Shown one piece after another: positions 36,397 through 44,935 of a DNA stretch of 64,000 bases (positions are counted from its first letter, which is position 1; each line of letters starts with the position of its first letter). This DNA comes from CAIKMD01 sp035552195 (GTDB lineage Bacteria; Pseudomonadota; Alphaproteobacteria; ATCC43930; CGMCC-115725). The stretch covers positions 62,001 through 126,000 of the forward strand of contig DASZLU010000006.1 of the NCBI GenBank assembly GCA_035552195.1, read 5' to 3'. The notes below the pieces were generated by a model. That model was not told where the DNA came from and ran no database searches. It was given only the letters and a program-made list of their open reading frames with translations. Position numbers and translations under genes: made by a program.

Positions 36397-37257
36397 ATGG
36401 CGGAAATTACGCTCCCCAAGCCCGATGAACCGCCGCGCCGCCTCGATTGGCGCGCACGGATCGCCCGGCGGCCCGAGATCGTCCTCTCCCCGATCCTTCT
36501 CGTTCTGGTGCTGCTGCTCTGGGAGAGCATCGTGCGGCTCTTCCAGATTCCATCCTACATGCTGCCGCGCGTCAGCAACGTGCTCTTCGGGCTGTACCAG
36601 GGTCTCGCCATCAGTCCGTTCAGCCGCGGGGGCTATTGGCTGAACGGGGGCGTGACGCTGCTGGAGGTGCTGCTCGGTTTCGTCATCGGCTCGTCGATCG
36701 GGCTGGTGCTCGGTATCGTGATTTCGCAGATCCGCATCCTCGACGCGACGCTCCGGCCCTATGTCGTGGCGTTCCAATGCCTGCCGAAGGTCGCCATCGC
36801 GCCGATCATCATCATGTGGTTCGGCTACGACATCACATCGAAAGTCGTGATGGTGGCGCTGCTCACTTTCTTCCCGCTGCTGGTCAACAGCATGGCGGGC
36901 TTCCACGGCGTCGATCTCGACCGGATCGAACTGCTGCGCTCGCTCTCGGCATCGCGCTGGCAGATTTTCTGGAAGGTGAAATTCCCCAGTGCCCTGCCCT
37001 TTATCTTCGCCGGGCTCGATATCGCCGCGGTCTTTGCCGTGGTCGGCGCCATCGTCGGCGAGTTCGTCGGCGCGCAACTCGGCCTCGGCGTGCAGATCTT
37101 GTCGATGAACGCGCAGATGGACACGGCGGGCAGCTTCTCGGTCTGCATTGTGCTCGCGGTGATGGGCCTCGTCCTCAATGCCGCAATCCGGGCCGTTCAG
37201 CGCCGCGTCCTGTTCTGGGCGCCGTCGGAAACCAGCCAGCGTGCGATCAATGTCTGA
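36397..37257 (+). CDS. ABC transporter permease (SsuC/TauC type) C
   Basis: A 286-residue permease with an N-terminal cytoplasmic leader of about 30 residues, six or so spans, and the coupling loop IELLRSLSASRWQIFWKVKFPSALPFI. The stop overlaps the first codons of the amidohydrolase pseudogene by 8 nt, showing that the broken gene was once part of this operon. Together with the ATPase and the divergent binding protein it makes the only complete NitT-type system in the window. Confidence 0.9.
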   Translation: MAEITLPKPDEPPRRLDWRARIARRPEIVLSPILLVLVLLLWESIVRLFQIPSYMLPRVSNVLFGLYQGLAISPFSRGGYWLNGGVTLLEVLLGFVIGSSIGLVLGIVISQIRILDATLRPYVVAFQCLPKVAIAPIIIMWFGYDITSKVVMVALLTFFPLLVNSMAGFHGVDLDRIELLRSLSASRWQIFWKVKFPSALPFIFAGLDIAAVFAVVGAIVGEFVGAQLGLGVQILSMNAQMDTAGSFSVCIVLAVMGLVLNAAIRAVQRRVLFWAPSETSQRAINV

Positions 37258-38153
37258 GGCAGAACCGCCGCGGATCGACGTTCACCACCATCCGGTGCTG
37301 GCGAGCCATCTCTCCTATATGGGCCGCAACAGCGCCAACCCGGCGGCGATCCGCAACTGGACGCTGAAGAAATCGCTCGACGACATGGAGCGCGCCCGCC
37401 GGAGATTTGGGCCGAAAACGCCGCCGAGGCTGCAAAGATCGCGCGCGAGACCAACGACTTCATGGCACAATTGAAGCGCGATCATCCCGGTAGGTTCGGT
37501 GTCTTCGCGACCTTGCCGATCAACCAGGTCGATGCCAGCCTCGATGAGATCGATTACGCCTTCGACACGCTGAAAGTCGACGGCGTCGGACTGATGACCA
37601 ACCTCGGCGAGCGCTGGCTGGGCGATTCCCATTACGCGCCGCTTTTCGAGGTACTGAACCGGCGCAAGGCGGTGGTGTTCGTACATCCCGCCGCGCCGTT
37701 CTGCTGCACCAATCTGGTGCCGGACATTCCCGACACGATGATCGAATTCGCGACCGACACGACCCGCGCCATCGCACGGCTGATCTTCAGCGGCTCGGCC
37801 GCGCGCTTTCCCGATATCCGCTTCGTCTTCGCGCATGGCGGCGGCACCATGCCGTTCATCGCCGAGCGCTTCCTGCGCATGACCTCGCTCAATCCGGCGC
37901 TGAAGCAATATGTGCCGCACGGCGCGTCCCACGAGCTGCAGCGGCTTTATTACGAGCTGGCCCAGGCGTCGCATCGCGGCGCCATCGCCGCGCTGACCGC
38001 GATCGTGCCCAAGACGCAGATTCTGTTCGGCACGGATTTCCCGTTCCGCAGCGCCGTCGAGCATTTGCGGCTCTCGGCGAATGCGGGCTGAGCGACGCCG
38101 AGATCGACGAGATCGCGCGCATCAACCCGGCCCGCTTGCTCGCCGCACGGTAA
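37250..38153 (+). pseudogene. ACMSD-type amidohydrolase, paralogue 5, frameshifted
   Basis: A broken copy of the amidohydrolase family. The first frame encodes IDVHHHP and SLDDMERA, then loses register. Comparison with paralogue 2 indicates a loss of about 31 bases near 37400, after which PEIWAENAAEAAKIARETND resumes in another frame and continues through the YTHP-equivalent FVHP, FAHGGG and GTDFPF. A second one-base loss near 38072 changes frame again; the tail reads ALGECGLSDAEIDEIARINP and ends in TAA at 38151. All metal-ligand motifs are otherwise intact, so inactivation looks recent. A sequencing error could explain the second lesion but not easily the first. Confidence 0.85.
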
Positions 38154-38159
38154 CGCTGG

Positions 38160-39179
38160 TTACTTCACTCGCGCCGCCGCTTCCTTCACCAGGCCGAGAT
38201 CAACGTAGGGTTTGATATCGAGCGTCGATTTCAGGAAACCGAGCTTCGCCGTCAGGTCGATATTCGACTGCAGCACGGCGATATCCGGAACCGCGTCGAG
38301 GCTGCGATACCAGTCGTTCTTAGTGAAGAGCCAGGATTGGAAGCTCTCGGGCTGCAGCTTGAAGAAATTGGCAACGATCTTCACCGCCGCATCGTGATTG
38401 GCCGGGTCCATATACCAACGGATCGTGCGCACATAGTCTTCGAGCAGATCGACCACCGCCGCACGGTTCTTCTCGAGAAAGCCCTGCCGTGCCGTCCAGA
38501 AAGACAGATCCGATGCACCAAAGCCTTCGTTCGCCGTGAACAGGGTTCGCGTCACCGCCTGCATCTCGGGCGTCATGGCAAATGGCAAGGTGTTGGTGAT
38601 GAGATCAGCTTTGTGCTCGGTCAGAACCGAACGCATGTTGGGGAACGCTACCTCGATGGTGGTGTAATCCCGCTTGTCCTGCAGCCCGTGCTTCACCAGG
38701 CCGCCGACCATCAAGATGTGAACGCCGGCGCCGATCCCGTTGGTGGCGACCACTTTGCCTTTGAGATCTTCGACCGTCTGGATCGGCGAATCCTTGAGCA
38801 CCGAATAGCGCGTCGAGAAATAGCCCTGCGCGCCGTTCTGGAACTCGTCGGCGAAGATGCGCAAATCCTTGAGGCCGGCGTTCTGAATCGCCAGCGTGAC
38901 GCTGGAGAAGCCTAAAGCGGCGATATCGAGCTCACCCGCGGCCAGCGAAGTGATTTGATTGGGCGAGGCCTGGAAGTGAATCGGGTCCCACTCGTAGGTA
39001 ACGCCTCGATGCTTGGCAACGCCCGGCGGGTCGAACATGATGGCGATCAGTTCGCCTGGCGCGGCAATCCAGCCAATGCGGATTTTGACCGGGTCAGCCT
39101 TCGCCTGCCCGATAGTGAAGGCCAGCAACCCGACGCCCAGCAAACACGCGACACATTTGCCGATAAGACTCTTCTGCAT
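38160..39179 (-). CDS. ABC transporter substrate-binding protein (NitT/TauT type), orphan 3
   Basis: A 339-residue binding protein with a signal peptide (MQKSLIGKCVACLLGVGLLA, cleavage near AKADPVK). The ATG at 39179 is preceded by a purine-rich GGGGAACGGAA. It resembles the two tandem orphans at 3.5-5.7 kb: the opening VKIRIGW, a DPIHF stretch, the LAAGELDIAALGFSSVTLAIQNA segment and the closing tyrosine/lysine pattern are shared. It converges on the amidohydrolase pseudogene and has no dedicated permease or ATPase nearby except the system C genes upstream in the other direction. Confidence 0.85.
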   Translation of the reverse strand: MQKSLIGKCVACLLGVGLLAFTIGQAKADPVKIRIGWIAAPGELIAIMFDPPGVAKHRGVTYEWDPIHFQASPNQITSLAAGELDIAALGFSSVTLAIQNAGLKDLRIFADEFQNGAQGYFSTRYSVLKDSPIQTVEDLKGKVVATNGIGAGVHILMVGGLVKHGLQDKRDYTTIEVAFPNMRSVLTEHKADLITNTLPFAMTPEMQAVTRTLFTANEGFGASDLSFWTARQGFLEKNRAAVVDLLEDYVRTIRWYMDPANHDAAVKIVANFFKLQPESFQSWLFTKNDWYRSLDAVPDIAVLQSNIDLTAKLGFLKSTLDIKPYVDLGLVKEAAARVK

Positions 39180-39266
39180 TTCCGTTCCCCGCGATTGGTT
39201 GAGGCGAAGTTGACGGGTCCATGCCGATAAAGTCAAATGGCACGACCGCTTTGGAGGAACGTCACG

Positions 39267-40328
39267 ATGCGCCCGCAACTGCTCAACCCCGCCCAACTGC
39301 CCGCCGTTTTCCGCAAGGAGTTCGAGCTTTGCGCGGTGAAGCGCGGCGAGACCATTATCCTCCTCACCAACCTCAACACGCGCCGCGACTATGTGCTCGC
39401 CGCGACGGCCGCGGCCGACGATGTCGGTGCCGATATCTTCGAGATCAACCTCAACCGCATTGCGGATCCCTCGCGGGTGCGCCGCGAAGTCGGCCAAGCG
39501 AAGGGTTTGATGGAGGCGCTGAAAGCCGCCGACCTCGTCCTCACCTTCCAGCCGCCGAATTTCGCCAAGTGGCAGCGCGAGGCACGCGATGCCGGCACGC
39601 GTATCCTCTCGGTCATCGTCGCGCCCGACGAGCTGGCGCGGCTGCAATCGCCGCCCGGCCTCAAAGAGGCCGTGCTCCACGCCGCCGAGCGTTGGGGCAA
39701 CGCGAAGGAAATTCGCCTCTTGAGCGATGCCGGCACCGACCTCACCTGGACGCGCGGCGAGTTCAAGGTGAAGAGCCAGTATGGTTTCGCCGAAGCGCCG
39801 GGCCGCGTCGACCAATGGGGCGCCGGTCATATCACCAATTATCCCGATGAGGGCAGCGCCAACGGCACGGTCGTTTTGCAGCCCGGCGATTTCTTCATCC
39901 TGCCCTATATCCGCATGATCGAGCAGCCGGTGCGGCTCGAAATTCGCGACGGCTTCATCCGCAAGGTCGAGGGCAGCGTCGACGCCAAGGCTTTCATCCA
40001 TTGGCTCGATCGCAACAAGCGCAGCGAGGACGATCTCGATCCCTATGCCGTCTCGCATCTCGGCTTCGGCATGCATCCGCATGCGTTCTGGGACCACATC
40101 ATCCTGCACGGCAACGAGCCCGACCGCATGGATTCATCCGCGCGCGTCTTCTCGGGCAATTTCCTGTTCTCGACCGGGCCCAACAACGATATGGGCGGCA
40201 AGCGCGACACCAAGGGCCATATCGATACGCCGATGGTCGATTGCACCGTGCTGCTCGATAATCAGGTCGTGATGGAACGCGGCAAGTTCACTGATCCGAA
40301 GCTGGTCGTGCAGCCGGCTTGGGGCTGA
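39267..40328 (+). CDS. NicX-like 2,5-dihydroxypyridine dioxygenase / M29-like protein
   Basis: A 353-residue protein of the family that contains 2,5-dihydroxypyridine 5,6-dioxygenase (NicX) and resembles M29 aminopeptidases. The length matches NicX. Candidate metal ligands are in the C-terminal half: the acidic ITNYPDEGSANG segment, SHLGFGMHPHAFWDH and a final THID-like GHIDTP. The ATG at 39267 follows TTTGGAGGAA. The gene ends 4 nt before the start of a betaine-type binding protein, so it heads a six-gene run including a complete transporter. Ring opening of a dihydroxylated N-heterocycle is the suggested reaction; a peptidase role cannot be excluded. Confidence 0.72.
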   Translation: MRPQLLNPAQLPAVFRKEFELCAVKRGETIILLTNLNTRRDYVLAATAAADDVGADIFEINLNRIADPSRVRREVGQAKGLMEALKAADLVLTFQPPNFAKWQREARDAGTRILSVIVAPDELARLQSPPGLKEAVLHAAERWGNAKEIRLLSDAGTDLTWTRGEFKVKSQYGFAEAPGRVDQWGAGHITNYPDEGSANGTVVLQPGDFFILPYIRMIEQPVRLEIRDGFIRKVEGSVDAKAFIHWLDRNKRSEDDLDPYAVSHLGFGMHPHAFWDHIILHGNEPDRMDSSARVFSGNFLFSTGPNNDMGGKRDTKGHIDTPMVDCTVLLDNQVVMERGKFTDPKLVVQPAWG

Positions 40329-40332
40329 GACC

Positions 40333-41250
40333 CTGAGCCTTCGCACCGGGCTCGCGCTCGCTTTTCTCGCGACTTTCGCGGCCGTTCCGCCTTGCATCGC
40401 GGCCGACGCGGTCGTTATCGCCTCGAAGATCGACACCGAGGGCGCGCTGCTCGGCAACATGATGATGCTGTTGCTGCGCGCGAAGGGCATCGCCGTCGAC
40501 AGCCGTCTACAGCTGGGCCCGACGCAAATCGTCCGTCAGGCGATGCTCGCCGGGCAGATCGATCTCTATCCCGAATATACCGGCGACGGCGCGTTCTTCT
40601 TCGCCCGCGAAACCGACCCGGCCTGGCACGATGCCGCGCGGGCCTATGCGCTGGTGAAGCAGCTCGACCGCGACAAGAACAACATCGTCTGGCTTGCCGC
40701 CGCACCGGCCGACAATAGCTGGGCGATCGCGGTGCGCCGCGATCTCGCTCGGTCGCAGCGACTGGGCACGCTCGCCGATCTGGCGCACTACGTGACCGGC
40801 GGCGGCAAGATCGAACTTGCCGCTTCGGCCGAATTCGTCGACAGTCCCGGCGCGCTGCCCGCTTTCGAGAAGGCCTATGGCTTCACATTGAATCACGGGC
40901 AGCTTTTGACGCTGATCGGCGGCAACACCTCGGCCACCGAGCGCGCCGCGGCGGAAGGCATTTCCGGCGTCAACGCGGCAATGGCCTATACGACCGATGG
41001 CGCGCTGGCGGTGCTGCAATTGCAGCTCCTTACCGACGACAAGCATGCCCAGACCGTCTATCAGCCGGCGCCGGTGATCCGCGGGGCCGTACTCGCGCAG
41101 CATCCCGAGATCCAAGCCATCCTCGATCCGATCTTCGGCTCGCTGACGCTCGAGCGGCTGCAGCAGCTCAACGCCAAGATCGCCGCCGACGGCGACCCGC
41201 CAGCCGCGGTTGCGAACGCCTATTTGCGCGCCAACGGCTTCCTCAAATGA
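40333..41250 (+). CDS. osmF: Betaine-type ABC substrate-binding protein (YehZ/OsmF-like), apparent CTG start
   Basis: A 305-residue osmoprotectant-family binding protein, the same length as E. coli YehZ. The mature part starts ADAVVIASKIDTEGALLGNM and includes GEIDLYPEYTG-like IDLYPEYTGDGAFFF. The frame is open upstream only to a TGA at 40270 and contains no ATG, GTG or TTG before the domain. Starting at CTG 40333, four bases after the dioxygenase stop, gives a textbook signal peptide (SLRTGLALAFLATFAAVPPC). The first ATG, at 40459, would delete the signal and first strand. Either a genuine CTG start coupled to the upstream gene, or an ATG lost by mutation or error. Confidence 0.82.
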   Translation: MSLRTGLALAFLATFAAVPPCIAADAVVIASKIDTEGALLGNMMMLLLRAKGIAVDSRLQLGPTQIVRQAMLAGQIDLYPEYTGDGAFFFARETDPAWHDAARAYALVKQLDRDKNNIVWLAAAPADNSWAIAVRRDLARSQRLGTLADLAHYVTGGGKIELAASAEFVDSPGALPAFEKAYGFTLNHGQLLTLIGGNTSATERAAAEGISGVNAAMAYTTDGALAVLQLQLLTDDKHAQTVYQPAPVIRGAVLAQHPEIQAILDPIFGSLTLERLQQLNAKIAADGDPPAAVANAYLRANGFLK

Positions 41251-42365
41251 GGCCGCGCAACCGTGTGCTCTTCGTGCTGACCCTAGCGGCAATCGTGTGC
41301 TGCGCGCTGGGCGGCTTCCTCAGCGAAGCGCCAAACCGGCTGGTCTCGGGTCAACCGATCACGCTGTGGCAAGAGGGCACCGGGATCTGGCTCGCGATCC
41401 TCGCGTTGGCGCTGCTCCTGCTGGCTTTCTTGCCGGGCCAACGGTGTCCCGCCATCGCAGCACTGATCGTTGGTGCAGCCGCCTTGCTGCTGCTCGTCGC
41501 CGATGCCGGCCGTCTCGCGATGGCGTTGACGGCGGGCGCCCCCCCGGCCACCCGGGTATCACTCGACTGGGCCTTCTGGGCGGGCGGCTTTTGTCTGGTA
41601 ATGATCGTCATCGATGCACTCCAGAGGCTGCACGCCGGTTACCTGCTCATGCTGACGGTCGCCGTAGCGATCGTCGGGGCAATCCTCGCCCTGGCCTTCT
41701 CCGGCAACTTCAATGCGCTGTCGCTCGCCCGCGAATACGCATCGCGGCGCGGCGAGTTCGCGACCGAGCTCGGCCGGCATTGCCTGCTGGTGCTGATCGC
41801 CGTCATGCTCGCTGTCGCGATCGGCGCACCGCTCGGGCTCCATGTTTCGCGCCGGCCGCAGCGCGGCGCCGGCATTTTCGGCGCGCTCAATCTCTTGCAG
41901 ACCATCCCCTCTGTCGCGCTCTTCGGTTTACTGATCGCCCCGCTCTCGGCGCTCGGCATCGGTGGGATCGGCGCGGTGCCGGCGATCATCGCGCTGGTGC
42001 TTTATTCGCTGCTGCCGGTGGCGCGCAACACTGAGGCCGGGATTGCCGGGATCGATCGCGGCGTGATCGACGCAGCGCGCGGCATGGGACTGACGCCGGG
42101 GCAAATCCTCTGGCGGATCGAATTGCCGCTTGGCATGCCCACCTTTCTCGCCGGGCTGCGCATCGTCACCGTACAGGCGATTGGCCTCACCATCATCGCC
42201 GCGCTGATCGGCGCCGGCGGGCTCGGCAGCTTCGTCTTTCAGGGCATCGGCCAATACGCCATCGATCTGGTGCTGCTCGGCGCGCTGCCGACGATCGTGC
42301 TGGCGCTCGCCGCCGATTTCATCCTCGCTTTGCTTGCTGCATTTTTTGAGAGGCGCCCTGCATGA
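41247..42365 (+). CDS. yehY: Betaine-type ABC permease (YehY-like)
   Basis: A 372-residue permease with an N-terminal membrane extension of about four spans before the typical osmoprotectant permease core (residues about 165-365), in which EAGIAGIDRGVIDAARGMGLTP is the coupling loop. E. coli YehY has the same extended layout. Its start overlaps the binding-protein stop by 4 nt, and its stop overlaps the ATPase start by 4 nt, so the four transporter genes are tightly coupled. Confidence 0.88.
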   Translation: MRPRNRVLFVLTLAAIVCCALGGFLSEAPNRLVSGQPITLWQEGTGIWLAILALALLLLAFLPGQRCPAIAALIVGAAALLLLVADAGRLAMALTAGAPPATRVSLDWAFWAGGFCLVMIVIDALQRLHAGYLLMLTVAVAIVGAILALAFSGNFNALSLAREYASRRGEFATELGRHCLLVLIAVMLAVAIGAPLGLHVSRRPQRGAGIFGALNLLQTIPSVALFGLLIAPLSALGIGGIGAVPAIIALVLYSLLPVARNTEAGIAGIDRGVIDAARGMGLTPGQILWRIELPLGMPTFLAGLRIVTVQAIGLTIIAALIGAGGLGSFVFQGIGQYAIDLVLLGALPTIVLALAADFILALLAAFFERRPA

Positions 42366-43276
42366 TTGAGCTCGATCACGTCACGAAAAGCTACGGCGCG
42401 CGCGACAGCGTCGACGATGTGAGCTTCACCGTCGATAAAGGCGCCTTCTGCGCCGTCGTCGGGCCGAGCGGCTCGGGAAAATCGACGACGATGCGCATGA
42501 TCAACCGGCTGATCGAGCCGAGCGCCGGCCACATCCGTATCAATGGCGAGGATATCGCGAGCCTGCCGGTCGAAGTCCTGCGCCGCCGTAGCGGCTATGC
42601 GATCCAATCGGTCGGGCTGTTCCCGCATTGGAATATCGCCGACAATATCGCGACCGTGCCGCGGCTGCTCAAATGGCCGGAAGACCGTGTGCGGCAGCGC
42701 GTCGATGAATTGCTGAAACTCCTCCAGCTCGATCCGGCGACGCGCGAAAAATTTCCGCATCAACTTTCCGGCGGGCAGCAGCAGCGCATCGGCGTGGCGC
42801 GAGCGCTCGCCGCGGATCCCGAGGTGCTGCTGATGGATGAACCCTTCGGCGCGCTCGACCCGATAACCCGCGAAGCCTTGCGGGCCGAGCTGTCGCGCAT
42901 CCACCGATCGACCGGCAAGACGATCCTGTTCGTCACGCATGATATCGACGAGGCGCTGCAACTCGCCGACAAGATCGCCTTGCTGCGCGACGGCAAGCTC
43001 GTGCAATTCGGCACGCCGCTTGAGTTGCTGATCCATCCCGCCGACGATTTCGTGCGCAATTTCATGGGCGGCGCTACGCTGGGGCTGAAGCTGCTCGCGC
43101 TGCGCCGGGTGAGCGAGCGCGTAACAGCCGAGCGGACACCCGGCGAGCCGATTGCGCCCGAGACGACCCTTGCCGAGGCATTATCGCAAATGGTGATGCG
43201 GCGGACGAGCCGCTTGCCGGTGCGCGGCAATGACGGCGCCGATGGCTCCATCGGCATCGGCGATCTGGTGGCCTGA
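42362..43276 (+). CDS. yehX: Betaine-type ABC ATP-binding protein (YehX-like)
   Basis: A 304-residue ATPase: Walker A GPSGSGKST near residue 35, signature QLSGGQQQR, Walker B VLLMDEPFGALD and switch VTHDIDEA. A short C-terminal extension with TTLAEALSQMVMRRTSRLPV resembles half of a CBS module, in contrast to the two full CBS domains of OpuCA. Length matches YehX. It powers the importer formed with the flanking permeases. The order binding protein, permease, ATPase, permease is the same as in yehZYXW. Confidence 0.9.
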   Translation: MIELDHVTKSYGARDSVDDVSFTVDKGAFCAVVGPSGSGKSTTMRMINRLIEPSAGHIRINGEDIASLPVEVLRRRSGYAIQSVGLFPHWNIADNIATVPRLLKWPEDRVRQRVDELLKLLQLDPATREKFPHQLSGGQQQRIGVARALAADPEVLLMDEPFGALDPITREALRAELSRIHRSTGKTILFVTHDIDEALQLADKIALLRDGKLVQFGTPLELLIHPADDFVRNFMGGATLGLKLLALRRVSERVTAERTPGEPIAPETTLAEALSQMVMRRTSRLPVRGNDGADGSIGIGDLVA

Positions 43277-44013
43277 TGCGCTGGTCGCGCGACCCGCTGC
43301 TCTGGCTGCTGCCGCTGCTGCTTGTCCTTCTGTTCGGCATGCCGGTTCTGCGGCCGCTTTTCGCCGCTGCCTTCCCGTCCACCACGCCGCCGATCTATCC
43401 CGACGATAGCTTCCTGGCGCTGTTCCTGTTCCACACCGAATATGTCGTGGTCTCGAGCCTGGCGGCGGCGCTCATCGGCGTCGGTCTTGGCATCGTCGCG
43501 ACACGGCAATGGGGCACGGAATTCCGGCCGCTGCTCGAGGCCTTGGCGACAATCGGCCAGACTTTCCCGCCGGTGGCGGTCCTTGCGCTCGCCGTGCCGG
43601 CTTTCGGCTACGGCCCGGCGCCGACCATGATCGCGCTGACGCTTTACGGCATCCTGCCGATCCTCAAGAACACGCTCGCGGGGCTCGGCAGCGTGCCCCC
43701 GGCGGTGCGCGAGGCCGGCGAGGCCATGGGACTGACCCGTGCCCAGCTTTTGCGCGATGTCGAGCTGCCGCTGGCGGCGCCGACGATCCTCGCCGGCGTC
43801 CGCATCTCGGTGATCATTAATATCGGCACGGCAGCCATTGGATCGACGGTCGGCGCGATCACCCTGGGCAATCCCATCATCGGCGGGCTGGTCACCGGCA
43901 AGGTCGGCTATGTCCTCCAGGGGGCGCTGGTGGTCGGGATTTGTGCCATCGCGACCGATTTGATCTTCGAGCGGCTCGACCGGCGCTTGCGCCGCTTCGC
44001 CACCCGCGACTAA
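43276..44013 (+). CDS. yehW: Betaine-type ABC permease (YehW-like)
   Basis: A 245-residue permease with about six spans and the coupling loop PPAVREAGEAMGLTRAQLLRDVELPLAAPTIL. Its ATG shares one base with the ATPase stop. It completes a four-gene importer that in E. coli handles glycine betaine at low affinity. Here it is coupled to a heterocycle dioxygenase-like gene, which suggests a catabolic substrate rather than osmoprotection. Confidence 0.9.
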   Translation: MRWSRDPLLWLLPLLLVLLFGMPVLRPLFAAAFPSTTPPIYPDDSFLALFLFHTEYVVVSSLAAALIGVGLGIVATRQWGTEFRPLLEALATIGQTFPPVAVLALAVPAFGYGPAPTMIALTLYGILPILKNTLAGLGSVPPAVREAGEAMGLTRAQLLRDVELPLAAPTILAGVRISVIINIGTAAIGSTVGAITLGNPIIGGLVTGKVGYVLQGALVVGICAIATDLIFERLDRRLRRFATRD

Positions 44014-44035
44014 GAATGACGCGCGCGGAGGCCAC

Positions 44036-44893
44036 ATGACCCCATCCTGGGAAAATTTAGGCAGAATTGATCCGAAAGCATTGTGGGAGGCGCGGCTTCA
44101 GGCCCACCACGCCGTGCAATGGGCCGCGCGCGCGGCCCGTGCCAATATCATGCCGATGCCGGGCGACACCCATAGCAATTTCGGCTGGGACCGCAACCAA
44201 GGCGCACTGGTCTCGCACGAGTTGCGCGGCCGCAGCGACACGCTGCGGGTCGGCCTCGTTGTCGGCTCCATGACGCTGATCGTGCTGCGTCGGGCGAGCG
44301 TGATCGATCAATTCGTGCTCGACGGCAAGCGTCATGCCGATGCGGGTATGTGGCTCGACGGCATTCTCGCGCATTCCGGCCTGGCGCCGGCCAGCGGTGC
44401 GGCTCTGTCCTATGCGATCCCGGTGCATCCGGTCGGGAACAGCGCGACCTATACCAGCGGCCCCAATCGCGGCGAGTTCGCCGCGCTCGCCAATTGGTTC
44501 GCCTGCGCCGACGCGCTCCTCGGCGACGTACAAAGCCAACTGCCGCCCGGCACGGCGAGCCCGGTGCGCTGCTGGCCGCATCATTTCGATATCGCGACGC
44601 TGTGGACGCTCGGCGCCGGCGACGCGCAAACGGCGCCGTCGATCAATATCGGCCTCAGCCCCGGCGATGGAAATTTCGCTCAGCCCTATTTCTACGTTAC
44701 GCCCTGGCCGCGCCCCGCGCCCGAGAAGCTGCCGCCATTGCCGGCGCCTGGCGACTGGCATAGCTCGGCGGATTTCGTCGGCGCGGTGCTGCAAGGCGAC
44801 GCCCTTGTCGCTTTGCCCGATCGCATGGCTCGCACGCAGCAATTCCTCGAAGCCGCGGTGAATGTTGCGCAGCGCTTGGTAGCTCCGCCGTGA
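44036..44893 (+). CDS. Conserved hypothetical protein downstream of the betaine transporter
   Basis: A 285-residue protein with no signal peptide and no membrane span. Recognisable features are a tryptophan-rich start, the stretch MPMPGDTHSNFGWD, the CWPHHFDIATLW segment near residue 180, INIGLSPGDGN and the PYFYVTPWP stretch. The latter features recall the DUF5996 family, whose role is unknown; the match was judged by eye only. It begins 22 nt after the transporter operon with a GGAGG site and precedes the LLM monooxygenase. The co-localisation suggests a part in the same pathway. Confidence 0.65.
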   Translation: MTPSWENLGRIDPKALWEARLQAHHAVQWAARAARANIMPMPGDTHSNFGWDRNQGALVSHELRGRSDTLRVGLVVGSMTLIVLRRASVIDQFVLDGKRHADAGMWLDGILAHSGLAPASGAALSYAIPVHPVGNSATYTSGPNRGEFAALANWFACADALLGDVQSQLPPGTASPVRCWPHHFDIATLWTLGAGDAQTAPSINIGLSPGDGNFAQPYFYVTPWPRPAPEKLPPLPAPGDWHSSADFVGAVLQGDALVALPDRMARTQQFLEAAVNVAQRLVAPP

Positions 44894-44935
44894 AATCGGC
44901 GCTACGTTCCACCGCAATAATCCGCGGGAGGAATG

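Noticed and set aside
37178..37474. A separate small gene at the end of permease C
   Set aside because: The part after 37250 is the first frame of the broken amidohydrolase; the part before is out-of-frame permease sequence.
38160..40109. A 649-codon frame extending the binding protein at 38.2 kb far upstream
   Set aside because: The extension runs antisense through the NicX-like gene. The signal peptide and ribosome site define the start at 39179.
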